Notes: generated by a model not told the origin, from the sequence alone. A stretch of 64,000 nt of DNA from Candidatus Rhodoferax mariagerensis (GCA_016719055.1 JADKAW010000017.1:1-64000); one strand, 5' to 3'. Positions 1-9,157 are shown, counted from the first letter of the stretch. Made by a program: numbers and translations.

Positions 1-1115
1 CGGTCAATGCCTGCTCGCGTTTGCCCGCCGCTGCCAGCAGGTGGTTGAAGCCGCCGATCGGCTCACCGATTTCGTCCTGGCGCAGCACCGGCGGCAATAC
101 CGCCGGTGGCCGTCGGTGGCGGCCTGGCTGGCACCAGTGCGCGGCTGGCAGCAAGCAGCGGTGCCAACAGCCCTTGCAGCAGGCGCTGGATCAACCACCA
201 GGTCAGCGCACCCGGCCAGCACAGAGTAAACACGGTGGCGCCGAGAAACAGGCGCTGCGGCATGTGGTCGATCGGTGCAAAGGCCTCTTGCTGGCAGTGT
301 GGCCACGAGAAACCAGCCTGACGCGGCAACCGCTTGGCAGCCGACAGATGGAGTACGCCGCGCGAGCTGGCGCCAAACCAAACCTTCATAGCCCTGCGTG
401 TAGCGGTCATGCATGGCATTGAGCCGGGGGGCCGGTGCCGGCTGCATGTTGCGGCTCTTGTCGGAAGCCAGTGACAACGAGCTTGTGTTTGGCGCGTTCA
501 CCAATAGCTGCCGGCCTGACCGTAACGGCCTTGCTGAATCGCTGATCGAAAGCCGGGTTGCCAGGTTGACCACCCCGACCAGGGCGCCGATCGCACCGGC
601 CTTTGCCATCACCGAATCGGCGCGCTTGATGCTAGGACCGGTGCTTGCAGCTTCTTGCCGCGATCGGCCGACCGATCACCGATAGCCCTTGCCGAGCGTG
701 ACCGCAACGAACTCCCGGTCCATAGTTGAACGGCCAACCCGGTCTGCCGAACGTGGTACATCGGCCGTCGCCGTGCCATCGGCACCGGTAACGAAAACTC
801 CGCCGTTGAACAGCAGTTGCAGCAGCGGGTGTTGTTCCAGCAGCGTTTGCACGGTGGCGGCATCAGCCAGTACCGCCGGAGTCACTTGTTGGGCAATCGA
901 TTCCACCGCCTGCAAACTGTCACTCAGGTGGTCATTGATTTCCTGGGCCATTACCGACACCGCGGCAAACTGCTGCTCGCCCAACATCTGCTGCAGATCA
1001 TCGCGCAGGATCGGCTGGCAGAACGCAACAGCCAGATGCCCAGCACAAAGATGCCCACCGTGAACAAGGTGAGGCGGGTCTTGAGTGATTGCCATTGAAA
1101 GATGCGTAAGTTCAT
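1..1115 (-). pseudogene. Decayed dCache-HAMP membrane sensor protein (5' part; cut by window edge)
   Basis: A start codon at 1115 opens a peptide beginning MNLRIFQWQSLKTRL followed by a hydrophobic segment, as in N-terminal membrane anchors of dCache sensor proteins. The homology then jumps frame about four times: periplasmic dCache sequence (LFNGGVFVTGADGTA) in one frame to about 690, GKKLQAPV in a second near 640, GALVGVVNLA in a third, a second membrane segment (GALTWWLI) in a fourth near 200, and a HAMP start (RQDEIGEPIGGFNHLL) at 1-85. The order of these blocks is that of a normal sensor feeding a GGDEF/EAL or MCP output, which would lie outside the window. So many shifts mean an inactive gene. 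Family assignment is by remembered motif similarity. Confidence 0.8.
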
Positions 1116-1193
1116 GCCGGCTGGCTTTGGCGGGCCTCCAGAAGCTGATGAGTACTCCCGCTACGCTCGATTGAATGGTCCCGCAAGACCGCT

Positions 1194-1397
1194 GTGACTG
1201 GGGAAAAAATACCCGGTGATTCGCATCCGTTTGGCCGTGGGGTGCTGCGCGAACGGGTGAACTCGATCAGCGTATTTGCGAAACCCAGGCACCTGCGCCG
1301 CAGCCAACGCCCGGTGGTGCTGATTGACGAATACGACAAGCTAATTCTGGACAGTATCGACAACAGCCTGGTGGCGATCGAGATTTGCGAGGGCTGA
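1194..1397 (+). pseudogene. Fragment of an AAA-ATPase-like / PD-(D/E)XK protein
   Basis: The 67-codon frame carries RPVVLIDEYDKLILDSID, which matches the Walker B region (VVLIDEYDKPILD) of the AAA-ATPase-like proteins that carry a C-terminal PD-(D/E)XK nuclease domain. Nothing before about codon 38 looks like this family, there is no Walker A, and the frame stops shortly after the motif. It is therefore a scrap of a normally about 500-aa protein. It lies between the decayed sensor and an IS66 scrap. The motif is seen; the family name is recalled. Confidence 0.6.
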
Positions 1398-1447
1398 AAA
1401 ACCAGCCGCAACATTGTTGGTTTTGAGGTCGAGACGCTACCAGTTTC

Positions 1448-1491
1448 GTAGCTTTCAGTCCAATCAGCACGCGGGCTAGAGGCTGATTTTT
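1448..1491 (-). repeat. Dispersed ~50-bp repeat, copy 1
   Basis: The plus strand reads TAGCT, then about 20 variable bases, then GGGCTAGAGGC and a T-rich end, which is the reverse orientation of the repeat family described in the findings. Confidence 0.5.
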
Positions 1492-1509
1492 TGTAACTAC
1501 TCGGCCGCA

Positions 1510-2020
1510 ATGAAGTTCAGTCGTCAATTGCTGAAATTGAGAGCGATAATCGGGCCTGATGCAAAACTCTACCCGATCTCGCAAAGCTCAGCCGTGTGCA
1601 AAAAGGACGATTTGATCCGTGCGCAAATGCATTTGCAGAAGCCAAGTACGAGAACTCGTGACGCAGATGGCTGTGCTGCGGAGCGCATCAATCAGCTCGA
1701 AGGCCGTCTTGCGCTCAACAGCAAAAACTCCAGCAAGCCGCCATCAAGCGACGGACTGAACAAACCCGCACCAAAGTCCTTGCGTGTTGCGGGTCTGCAA
1801 CCTAGCAGAGTGGGCAGGATGGTCATCCAGGGCGTACCTTGAGGCAGGTCACTGAGCCCGACAAAATCATTACCCACAACGTACCCGACAACTGCCCAGC
1901 GTGTCACGGCAAGCTCGCTTTTGCGTACGTCGCAGAAACACGTCAAGTCTTTGATTTGCCTGTTCTGCAGTGTGAGGTGACTGAGCACCGCGTCATGCAA
2001 GCCATCTGCGCAGGGCATGT
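1510..2020 (+). pseudogene. IS66-family transposase N-terminal remnant
   Basis: The first frame (1510-1842) contains LEGRLALNSKNSSKPPSSDG, the hallmark N-terminal block of IS66 transposases. At about 1800 the homology moves to the frame of 1839-2540 (GQDGHPGRTLRQVT), which then gives the zinc-binding block NCPACHGKLAFAYVAETRQV and FDLPVLQCEVTEHRVMQA. The catalytic DDE core is absent because the homology stops near 2020, where unrelated helicase sequence begins. No terminal inverted repeats were found. The element is inactive: one frameshift and loss of about two thirds of the protein. Confidence 0.8.
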
Positions 2021-2540
2021 GCGCAAACGCAGGCCCATGCTGATCGTCTATGACGAAGGCCACAACCTCTCCGAACAGCAAACGGAGTTGCTCGCAGAAC
2101 TCGAGCCCGATGCGTATCTTCTCGCGTCGGCGACATTGAAATTGCCGGATAGCTTCAACAAATCTGTCATTCAGCACATTAAGCTGTGGGTTGACGAGGC
2201 CGACTCCGAGGGCGACGCGTTTGGCACTTTGAAGGCGGTTGACGAGCATGGCAAGCCTGATATCGAGCGCTTCATCACCACTGCGGTTGACAGCGTGAAG
2301 GTGGTGGACGCCCAACTCGTGAAGCGGGCGATCCAGTTCGACGGGACCACCGCTCCAATGGAGCGATGCCTCGATGACCTGTCCGCGAGGCTAGGCACTT
2401 TGCAGGAAGAAATTGACGCCCGGGGCTTGGGCTTCAAACCCAAGGCCATTTACGTTTGCAAAACCAATATTGCCGACGATGGCGAGAAGGATGACCACAC
2501 CAATCAGCCCATGACGACTACACGCACCTTGACGCATTGA
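2021..2540 (+). pseudogene. Fragment of a DEAD/DEAH helicase (type III restriction Res-like), fused in frame to the IS66 remnant
   Basis: From about codon 61 of the frame 1839-2540 the protein reads RRPMLIVYDEGHNLSEQQTE, with the DEGH box (Walker B / motif II) of the helicases found in Res subunits of type III restriction systems and their relatives. ASATLKLP follows as a motif III-like segment, and KAIYVCKTNI matches the block after the helicase core. Walker A and the C-terminal half are missing. It is joined without a stop to the IS66 zinc-finger piece, so the open frame is a chimera of two broken genes. Expression is unlikely to yield an active enzyme. Confidence 0.65.
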
Positions 2541-2740
2541 CGATTGAAAATCTGAAAACCGCGATCAACAAGCTGAAATACGAGGGTGTTGATTTCGCAA
2601 AATTGAAGCGGCCAGCAGACGCATTTTTGGAGCCAATCAAAAAGCGCATCCAACAGCAGGCCGAAGCCCAGCAGCGGGCCGAAGAAAAAGCCAAGGCTGA
2701 GGCGGCGGCGAAGGGCAGAGCAAAGGCCGAATCGAAATGA
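2537..2740 (+). pseudogene. Small frame, possibly the C-terminal tail of an integrase
   Basis: The 67-aa frame begins LTIENLKTAINKLKYEGVDF and ends in an Ala/Lys/Glu-rich helix with many EEKAKAEA-type repeats. The first part resembles the extreme C-terminus of tyrosine recombinases, where a helix of the type AIxKLxYPGxD is common. That likeness is weak and remembered. The homologous sequence may begin a few codons upstream (DYTHLDAL at about 2513), which would make it the 3' end of a gene whose body was lost. Neighbouring sequence is all decayed mobile DNA. Confidence 0.35.
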
Positions 2741-2744
2741 TCTG

Positions 2745-3418
2745 AAACTCGCCAATAATTTCTGCGATCCTCTCGCAGGCGGACTCTGCGTCTACATTGA
2801 CTTGGCATAGCGGCGCGGCGACATCGTCTTTGGGCTTCAAGTCTTCGGAGCCAGAACCCGATCCGCCAAAGTTGTCCACAATCTCAATGGGTGCGCCTTC
2901 GGCCTTCAATTTAGCCTTGACCGCGCCAATGGCATCGACAAATACGCTTTGACTGTCTACGCGCAGAAAAAAATGTGCGGAGTTCAACAACGGGTTGTCG
3001 TAGTGGGTGGCAACGCTTCAAGTGCCTGTGTCAACAGGTGGGGCGGCATCGTGGCAAGGTCAGCAACAATGCCTTGGGCGGCTTTGGCCTCCGCTTCGGT
3101 GTCGGTTTCAATTTCGGCGCTGCCGTCCTTGAAGACACGCACGACCATTTTGTTTGCTTGGCTGGAATCCATCCAGTCCATGAGTCCCGGTGGCTCTTTT
3201 TGATTGGTGAGCGGACCAGCCTTTGATTTAGCCAAGATTGCCTCCATTCGAACGGACAGCAATAAAGCGGCTTGACGTGCCATGGCAGCGTCTTTGGTTC
3301 GCAAACTACGCCGGATTTCCGTTTTTTTGACGATGTGGCGCAATGATAACGGCACGATCAAGCGGAAATAGTAGACGCCGCAGCGGTCTCGAATCAGGCG
3401 GGGGGTTTTGATGCTCAC
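2745..3418 (-). pseudogene. Truncated, frameshifted phage-type integrase (DUF6538 N-terminus) next to tRNA-His
   Basis: A GTG at 3418 with an AGGAG box at 3425-3429 is the best start. The protein opens SIKTPRLIRDRCGVYYFRLI, then VPLSLRHIVKKTEIRRSLRT and AAMARQAALLLS: the DUF6538/SAM-like N-terminal arm of tyrosine integrases. The frame stops at 2984, and recognisable coding sequence (LLNSAHFFLRVDSQSV) continues in another frame to about 2745. The catalytic core with its R-H-R-Y residues is absent. The start lies about 95 bases from the 3' end of tRNA-His, the usual place for an integrase that once used that tRNA as its attachment site. Confidence 0.7.
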
Positions 3419-3513
3419 AGCAAACTCCTGAGGTAGGAGCTGGATGAGCGAAGTGGATGATGGCAAAACGCCGACAACACGTAAGTGCTTGTCGGCGTTA
3501 GGTTTTCAAAAAG

Positions 3514-3590
3514 TGGGGTGGCTGATGGGGCTCGAACCCACGACAACAGGAATCACAATCCTGGACTCTACCAACTGAGCTACAGCCACC
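3514..3590 (-). tRNA. tRNA-His (anticodon GTG)
   Basis: On the minus strand the sequence starts GGTGGCTGTAGCTCAG and ends CAGCCACC-CCA with CCA encoded. The acceptor pairs GTGGCTG with CAGCCAC, plus the extra G(-1) facing C73 that marks histidine tRNAs. The anticodon arm is CAGGA-TTGTGAT-TCCTG, giving anticodon GTG. The T arm GTGGG-TTCGAGC-CCCAT is typical. It is intact, so any island at its 3' side left the tRNA functional. Confidence 0.97.
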
Positions 3591-3692
3591 GAGTAGCAAA
3601 TTCTAACTGATACTTGATTTGGTTATTTGCACGGCTGCACTCAAAAAAATTTCAGACAGATATACTGCCTTTGGCGTAACTCACCAGGGTGC

Positions 3693-4937
3693 ATGATGTT
3701 CAGCTTGTCCAATCGTTTGCCGAAATCAGGCTCTGAGTTTCCTGCGGCTTGGGGTGATGAATTCAAGTTTGAGTTGGTCAAGTCGGCACTCAGACGAGCG
3801 GGTATCGTCACTTCTACCTTGCTGATCATTGAAGGTGTCTTGTTGTTGTCGGATTTCTACCGTACACAGGGGTTAAAGGATGGCCCGGATGCTATATTTA
3901 TTTGGCGCCTTGCCGCGCTGACTTTTCTTCTGACGTATCGGTTTGTGGTTGAACGTGTGGCACCCGAAGTAGCGCGCCTTCGATACTTTTTGATTTTTGG
4001 AATGTTCCTGTGCTGCTGGGCCAGTGCGGTGCTGGCCGGAATTGCGGGTGACATGTCGACGTTCACCATTGGCGCTTTGGGCGTCGCAGCTGCTTGTCCG
4101 CTGCCGGGCCGCTTTAACTCATCTCTTTTCGTGGTCTCTGGCGCTGCGTTGATCAGCTGGCTCTACGTGCATTTTCCCAATGCCGGACTGTTCTGGAGCA
4201 GCAATATTATTGCGACTTGCCTGATTGGCATTGTGATTGAAAAGTTTACTTTTGACGCCGCGTTGCGGGAGTTTTCTCACCGCAAGGGCATTGAGCGCCA
4301 GCGTGAGCGCGCCGACGAGCTGTTGTATAACGTATTTCCGGCAACTGTCGCTGCCTCGCTCAAGGAGGGTGGAAGGTCTGTCGCCCTGCATGGCGAAGTC
4401 ACCATTTTGTTTGCTGATGTCGTTGGCTTCACACCACTGTCCAGCCGCTTGCTACCGTCCCAGTTACTCGATTTGCTGGAAGAGATATTCGGTAAATTTG
4501 ATTTGTTGGCAAAAAAGCACGGCGTAGAAAAGATCAAAACAATAGGCGATGCCTACATGGCCATTTCTGGAGCACCATCAGTAGTAGATCGCCAAGTTGA
4601 AAGAATGGCCGATTTTGCGCTGGAGATTATCCAGATATGCAAGGAGATTTCCAAGAATACCGGATTTGATTTGGCAGTGCGTGTAGGCATTCACACTGGA
4701 CCGGTGGTGGCCGGCGTGATTGGCAGTTCGCGACTTTGTTATGACTTGTGGGGGGATTCGGTCAACATGGCGCAGCGCATCGAATCGCACGGCGAGCCCA
4801 ACATGATCAGTGTCAGTGAGCCCATTTATTACAAGCTGCGCAATCAGTTTCTGCTTGAAGATCGGGGTTTGATCGAGCTAAAAGGAAAAGGGCCAACCAA
4901 GACCTATGCGCTCAGAGGGCGGTTGACTTTGTCATGA
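3693..4937 (+). CDS. Membrane-bound class III adenylate cyclase
   Basis: About 414 aa from the ATG at 3693 (an in-frame upstream ATG at 3627 lacks a good RBS). Residues about 35-185 hold five or six hydrophobic segments; a short linker with FSHRKGIERQRERADEL leads into a class III cyclase domain (about 225-405). Metal-binding aspartates are D242 (ILFADVVGFT) and D286 (KTIGD). The adenine-selecting Lys/Asp pair is present (EKIKTIGD; D351 in YDLWGD), as are transition-state N358 and R362 in NMAQR. These residues argue for ATP to cAMP rather than cGMP. The arrangement of a six-helix membrane part and a cytosolic cyclase is common in beta- and alphaproteobacteria. It is a single-gene unit between tRNA-His and rpmE2; the signal sensed is unknown. 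Confidence 0.88.
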   Translation: MMFSLSNRLPKSGSEFPAAWGDEFKFELVKSALRRAGIVTSTLLIIEGVLLLSDFYRTQGLKDGPDAIFIWRLAALTFLLTYRFVVERVAPEVARLRYFLIFGMFLCCWASAVLAGIAGDMSTFTIGALGVAAACPLPGRFNSSLFVVSGAALISWLYVHFPNAGLFWSSNIIATCLIGIVIEKFTFDAALREFSHRKGIERQRERADELLYNVFPATVAASLKEGGRSVALHGEVTILFADVVGFTPLSSRLLPSQLLDLLEEIFGKFDLLAKKHGVEKIKTIGDAYMAISGAPSVVDRQVERMADFALEIIQICKEISKNTGFDLAVRVGIHTGPVVAGVIGSSRLCYDLWGDSVNMAQRIESHGEPNMISVSEPIYYKLRNQFLLEDRGLIELKGKGPTKTYALRGRLTLS

Positions 4938-4941
4938 CACC

Positions 4942-4993
4942 CAGACAATTGCGACGTCCTGCTGGTCTATAATTTAGGGCTTTTCGCGAAAAG
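4942..4993 (+). promoter_or_regulatory. Putative promoter and 5' palindrome of rpmE2
   Basis: A perfect -10 hexamer TATAAT lies at 4968-4973, with GACA-type -35 candidates near 4942-4950 (none ideally spaced). A 14-bp perfect palindrome CTTTTCGCGAAAAG follows at 4980-4993, at or just past the likely transcription start. It could be an operator or a leader hairpin. It does not resemble the Zur box I remember, although zinc-free L31 genes are often Zur-controlled. Confidence 0.4.
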
Positions 4994-5064
4994 TACGATT
5001 AGCTTTGAATTGTGCAATAGGTTGTGCAAGGGCTAACGCGGCTAACGCATCTGAAGGAGAACAC

Positions 5065-5322
5065 ATGAAAAAAGGCATTCACCCCAACTACCGTGAAGTT
5101 TGCTTCCAAGATTTGTCTAACGGCTTCAAGTTTGTGACTCGTTCTTGCGCAAGCGCCAAGGAAATGATCAAGATGGACGACGGTCGCGATTTACCGCTGT
5201 ACAAGCTTGATACGTCGAGCGAATCACACCCTTTTTACACTGGCACGCAAAAGTCTGTCGATAACATGGGCGGGCGCGTTGAGAAGTTCCGCAACCGCTT
5301 CGGCAAAACTACGGCCAAATAA
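5065..5322 (+). CDS. rpmE2: 50S ribosomal protein L31 type B (zinc-independent)
   Basis: 85 aa, MKKGIHPNYREVCFQDLSNG..., the normal length for L31. The start at 5065 is supported by GAAGGAGA at 5053-5060. The paired CxxC-type cysteines that bind zinc in the C+ form are missing (only C13 and C28 remain), and the insertion MIKMDDGRDLPLYKLDTSS is characteristic of the type B (YkgM-like) form. It is a component of the large ribosomal subunit. In zinc-poor cells this paralogue can replace the zinc-binding L31 in other bacteria; whether this genome also has the C+ form cannot be seen here. A strong terminator follows. Confidence 0.95.
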   Translation: MKKGIHPNYREVCFQDLSNGFKFVTRSCASAKEMIKMDDGRDLPLYKLDTSSESHPFYTGTQKSVDNMGGRVEKFRNRFGKTTAK

Positions 5323-5346
5323 GCCGTTTTGATAGATCAGCCAATA

Positions 5347-5380
5347 GGCAGCGCGGGTGATACCGCGCTGCCTTTTTCTT
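5347..5380 (+). terminator. Rho-independent terminator of rpmE2
   Basis: A perfect 10-bp stem GGCAGCGCGG / CCGCGCTGCC with a 6-base loop (GTGATA) is followed directly by TTTTTCTT. It sits 24 bases after the rpmE2 stop codon. Confidence 0.95.
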
Positions 5381-5425
5381 TGTAACGGATCAATTTCTTT
5401 CACCAATCACGTCGGTGACATCGCT

Positions 5426-7144
5426 GTGAGTCAACCAACACCTGCCATCGTTGCACAAGGAAGCGTCAAGCGCTTTCCACGTGTTGCACTGTGGCTGTTT
5501 TGCCTTGCTTACGTGCTGCCAGGCTTTTTTGGGCGAGGGCCCTGGAAGCGTGCAGACATCACCACCTTTGGGTATATGGCGGAACTGGCCCACGGAAGTT
5601 CCGATTGGTGGCATCCTAGCTTGAGTGGGCTGGGTCCAGAGGTTCACGCCTTGTTGCCCTACTGGCTCGGTGCCTGGGCTATCCAGTGGGCACCTTCCTG
5701 GCTGCCAACAGACATGGCGGCACGAATACCATTCGTGATTCTGCTGATCATCTCGCTCATCGCTGTCTGGTACGGGACCTATTACCTTGCCCGCACCCCT
5801 TTGGCACAACCGGTCGCATTTGCATTTGGCGGAGAGGCCCAGCCCACTGATTATGCCCGTGCTGTGGCAGATGGCGGACTGCTGGCATTTATTGCCAGCC
5901 TTGGGCTGGCACAGTTGGCCCACGAAACCACACCAGCCCTTGCGCAACTGTGTTTTACCGGGCTGCTGTTCTATGCCGTGGCTGCCCTACCCTACCGCCA
6001 ACTTGCCCCCGGTCTGGCGGCAACCCTTGGATTGGCTGGTTTGACGTTGTCTGGCGCACCCACCGTGGGGCTCAGCCTGGGTCTGGGCTGCTCGGCGATC
6101 TATCTGTTTGAGAGCAAAAACTCGACCAGCCATCCACTTTCCGGAAAACTCCGCGCAGCCGGTGTGTTGACGACAACGGTTGCTTGCGCCTTACTGGCCT
6201 CACAACTGGACCTTTGGCGTTGGTACATCGACCTGCCCGAGGCCAGCTTGGCTGAATGGCAAAGTCTGGGCCGTCTTTTTTTGTGGTTCACCTGGCCAAG
6301 CTGGCCTCTGGCTTTGTTGACTCTGTGGCGCTGGCGCCGTCAGTTGCTGGTTGACAGATTCAGCAGTCGGCATTTATGGTTGCCAATTTGGTTTGTGGCT
6401 GTGGCCAGCATCGCAACACTCACCACCAGTGCTGCTGACCGCTCCCTCTTGTTGGCCCTGCCTGCGCTGTCTGCATTGGCCGCCTTTGCGCTGCCCACGC
6501 TCAGCCGAAGCGTGGCTGCCCTGATTGACTGGTTCACCTTGATTTTTTTCAGTGGCTGCGCAATGATCATTTGGATTGTCTGGATATCAATGCAAACAGG
6601 AGTACCTGCCCAGCCCGCAGCCAATGTGGCCCGTCTCGCCCCGGGATTTGTGCACAGCTTTTCATTCACTGCATTTTTGGTAGCAGTTAGCGCAAGTGGC
6701 ATATGGTCTTGGCTGGTTTATTGGCGAATTGGAAGGCACCGGACTGCCATTTGGAAAAGTGTGGTCCTGCCCGCTGGTGGCGCGGCTTTGTGCTGGTTAT
6801 TGTTGATGACCTTGTGGCTGCCACTGTTGGATTTCGCCCGTAGCTATGCCCCGCTGGTCAAGCAGATCACAGTTTTAGTGCCTGGAAAGCCACCGTGTGT
6901 GTCTGGTCTTGGCCTCAGTCGCAGCCAAATAGCTGCGATCCAGTTCCATAGCGAGTTGGTTGTCAGGCCCATGGCATCTGGAGAAATTTGTGACTGGTTG
7001 GTGGCCGATGCCGAATACTTCGGCGAATTTGCCAAACTCCAACCAAGTGGTTCGTGGCTACAGGTTGGTACTGCACATCACCCGGCCGACCGCAAAGAGC
7101 GCCTGCTGATTCTGAAACGCACATCTGGCCAGGTTAGTTTTTGA
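5426..7144 (+). CDS. Polytopic membrane protein, GT39/ArnT-like glycosyltransferase
   Basis: About 572 aa from a GTG at 5426; earlier in-frame starts would lie inside the rpmE2 terminator. The N-terminus has FCLAYVLPGFFGRGPWKRAD followed by ITTFGYM, an acidic-residue loop after the first membrane helix in the position of the catalytic loop of GT39/ArnT-type enzymes. About eleven hydrophobic stretches follow, and the C-terminal about 120 residues are soluble (KPPCVSGLGLSRSQIAAI), as in the periplasmic domain of these enzymes. The donor would be a polyprenyl-linked sugar and the acceptor is unknown. Its last 11 bases overlap the 3' end of phoR on the other strand. The family call rests on topology and a few motifs. 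Confidence 0.6.
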   Translation: MSQPTPAIVAQGSVKRFPRVALWLFCLAYVLPGFFGRGPWKRADITTFGYMAELAHGSSDWWHPSLSGLGPEVHALLPYWLGAWAIQWAPSWLPTDMAARIPFVILLIISLIAVWYGTYYLARTPLAQPVAFAFGGEAQPTDYARAVADGGLLAFIASLGLAQLAHETTPALAQLCFTGLLFYAVAALPYRQLAPGLAATLGLAGLTLSGAPTVGLSLGLGCSAIYLFESKNSTSHPLSGKLRAAGVLTTTVACALLASQLDLWRWYIDLPEASLAEWQSLGRLFLWFTWPSWPLALLTLWRWRRQLLVDRFSSRHLWLPIWFVAVASIATLTTSAADRSLLLALPALSALAAFALPTLSRSVAALIDWFTLIFFSGCAMIIWIVWISMQTGVPAQPAANVARLAPGFVHSFSFTAFLVAVSASGIWSWLVYWRIGRHRTAIWKSVVLPAGGAALCWLLLMTLWLPLLDFARSYAPLVKQITVLVPGKPPCVSGLGLSRSQIAAIQFHSELVVRPMASGEICDWLVADAEYFGEFAKLQPSGSWLQVGTAHHPADRKERLLILKRTSGQVSF

Positions 7145-8468
7145 ACCTTACCCGTTCCTGTGGAAAATCTACCCTGAACACTGACCCCTTACCCAGCTTG
7201 CTTTCTATCGTCAGCGTTGCACTGTGGCGCTGGGTGACATGTTTCACAATGGCCAAGCCCAGCCCGGTACCGCCCGTATCTCTGGAGCGGCTACGATCCA
7301 CCCGATAAAAGCGTTCTGTTAAACGACCCACATGCTCAGGCGCAATGCCTGGACCCGTGTCCATCACCGAAAACATCAGGCCATTTTCTGGCGTTTTTGA
7401 TGTGCTGACCGTGATGACCCGACCGGCGGGTGTGTAGCGAATGGCATTACTGACCAGATTGCCCATGGCACTCAACAACTCACTGACATCACCAGCCAGT
7501 TCCGCATCAACTTTGTCGTCAAACACCAACTGGTGCATTTCCCCTTGCTCAGCGGTAATCAATCGTGACAACGACAGCGCGTCCTGCCAGATCTGCGCCA
7601 TCAGTTGAGACAAAGGCGTCCAGCACGACAAGTCAGGTGCTGGGCTACCTTCCAGCCTTGAAAGCGTCAGCAAGTCGTTGACCAAAGTTTGCATACGCGT
7701 CGATTGATGAGCCATTAACCTCAAATAGTGCTGGCGTTCGTCGTCGTCAAGCTCCAAGGTCTGCAAGGTTTCAACAAATCCAGCCAGCACAGTCAGTGGG
7801 GTCCGAATTTCGTGTGACACGTTGGCCACGAAGTCACGTCGCATGGCATCTGCTTGCTCCAAGGCTGTGATGTCGCGCGACAGCAGCAGGGTGCGCCCAT
7901 CGCCGTAAGGATGCAACTGAACTGACAACACGACCGGTCGAGACGGCGAGCTTTCGCGCCCAGGCATCGTCACGCTACGCTGGTAATCACGACTCGCCAA
8001 ATAGGCAATAAAACCCGGGTCACGCACCAAATTGCCAATGATCTGCGCCAGATCACGCTGTGCCATGATGCCGAAGTGATGGGTTGCAGTTTGATTGCAC
8101 CACTCGATGCGGGCTTGGCTGTCAAGCAACACAACCCCGTTGGGCGACACCTGAAAAGCTGACAAAAAGTCTTGCAGCCTGCGCTGACTCTCAGTCAGCA
8201 GTCGGTCACGGTCACGCAATAGGCGGCGCGATCGCTCAAATACCTCTTTCCATACACCCAAAAGCCCGTGAGACTCGCTGTTGCCGTTAACGCGTAAATA
8301 CGCCAGCACGCGCATGGCTCCAACAGCGTCCAGCACAAACCAAACCACGCCACCGGCGGTGACTCCGATCCAGGGTCCGTTACTCAACTGCAACTGCTGT
8401 TTTACCCACCAACCTACCAACCCACCGGCTGTCAGGCAGAATAGAAAAAACAGTGCACGAAAGAGCAT
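7134..8468 (-). CDS. phoR: Phosphate-regulon sensor histidine kinase PhoR
   Basis: 444 aa from the ATG at 8468. Two N-terminal hydrophobic segments (LFFLFCLTAGGLVGWW and GVTAGGVVWFVLDAVG) anchor it; a PAS domain (about 110-215, SPNGVVLLDSQARIEWCN) precedes the HisKA helix with the phospho-accepting His in NVSHEIRTPL. The HATPase domain shows the N box (NLVSNAIRYTP), DTGPGIA and GGTGLGLAIV. It autophosphorylates and transfers phosphate to PhoB when phosphate is short; PhoU and the Pst transporter restrain it. Its start overlaps the phoB stop by one base (TGATG), so the two are translationally coupled. It is the last gene of the pst-pho unit. Confidence 0.97.
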   Translation of the reverse strand: MLFRALFFLFCLTAGGLVGWWVKQQLQLSNGPWIGVTAGGVVWFVLDAVGAMRVLAYLRVNGNSESHGLLGVWKEVFERSRRLLRDRDRLLTESQRRLQDFLSAFQVSPNGVVLLDSQARIEWCNQTATHHFGIMAQRDLAQIIGNLVRDPGFIAYLASRDYQRSVTMPGRESSPSRPVVLSVQLHPYGDGRTLLLSRDITALEQADAMRRDFVANVSHEIRTPLTVLAGFVETLQTLELDDDERQHYLRLMAHQSTRMQTLVNDLLTLSRLEGSPAPDLSCWTPLSQLMAQIWQDALSLSRLITAEQGEMHQLVFDDKVDAELAGDVSELLSAMGNLVSNAIRYTPAGRVITVSTSKTPENGLMFSVMDTGPGIAPEHVGRLTERFYRVDRSRSRDTGGTGLGLAIVKHVTQRHSATLTIESKLGKGSVFRVDFPQERVRFKN

Positions 8469-9157
8469 CAACCAGCCGTCAGTCTGTACCCGGCACCACG
8501 CACTGTTTCTACCATCAGACCTGCCTGAGCACCCAGCGCCTCGCGCAAGCGCTTCACATGCACGTCCACCGTGCGCTCTTCGATAAACACATGATCCCCC
8601 CAAACCCTGTCAAGCAACTGGGACCGCCCGTGAACACGCTCAGGATAGGTCATCAGATAGTGCAACAGCTTGAACTCGGTGGGTCCCAATTTCAGTGCCT
8701 GGTCCTTGAAGGTCACCCGGTAGGTTGAAGCGTCAAGGCTGAGTTCCCCTAAAGTGACCACTCCAGCATCTTGTTCCGGCGCACGCCGGCGAAGCACAGC
8801 GCGAATGCGCGCTAAAAGTTCTTTGGTCGAAAATGGCTTGGCTATGTAATCGTCGGCACCGGCATCCAGACCAGCGACGCGATCAACCTCATCATTGCGC
8901 GCAGTGAGCATGATGATCGGTACATCTTTGGAACGTGGGTGCGCTCGCCAGCGCTTTGCCAGTGTCAAACCACTTTCACCCGGCAACATCCAGTCCAGCA
9001 GTATGACGTCTGGCAATACCGCGTCCAGTTCCGCCTGGGCCGTCGCGCTATCCATGGCCCAAATCGGGCGAAAGCCGCTGTGTTTGAGGTTGACCGAAAT
9101 CAGTTCGGCTATAGCCGGTTCGTCTTCAACGATCAATACACCCGGCAAACGTCTCAT
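8468..9157 (-). CDS. phoB: Phosphate-regulon response regulator PhoB
   Basis: 229 aa, the usual length. The receiver has acid pocket EDE at 11-13, phospho-acceptor D55 (LLDWMLPG) and K near 105 in YIAKPFS. An OmpR-type winged helix follows (about 130-228) with LGPTEFKLLHYLM and the recognition region EERTVDVHVKRLREAL. Phosphorylated PhoB binds Pho boxes, several of which are visible in this window. It overlaps phoU by four bases (ATGA). Confidence 0.97.
   Translation of the reverse strand: MRRLPGVLIVEDEPAIAELISVNLKHSGFRPIWAMDSATAQAELDAVLPDVILLDWMLPGESGLTLAKRWRAHPRSKDVPIIMLTARNDEVDRVAGLDAGADDYIAKPFSTKELLARIRAVLRRRAPEQDAGVVTLGELSLDASTYRVTFKDQALKLGPTEFKLLHYLMTYPERVHGRSQLLDRVWGDHVFIEERTVDVHVKRLREALGAQAGLMVETVRGAGYRLTAG

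Noticed and set aside
4980..4993. CTTTTCGCGAAAAG palindrome as a terminator of the cyclase gene
   Set aside because: It lies just after a perfect TATAAT and has no following T run, so it is better read as a leader or operator element of rpmE2.
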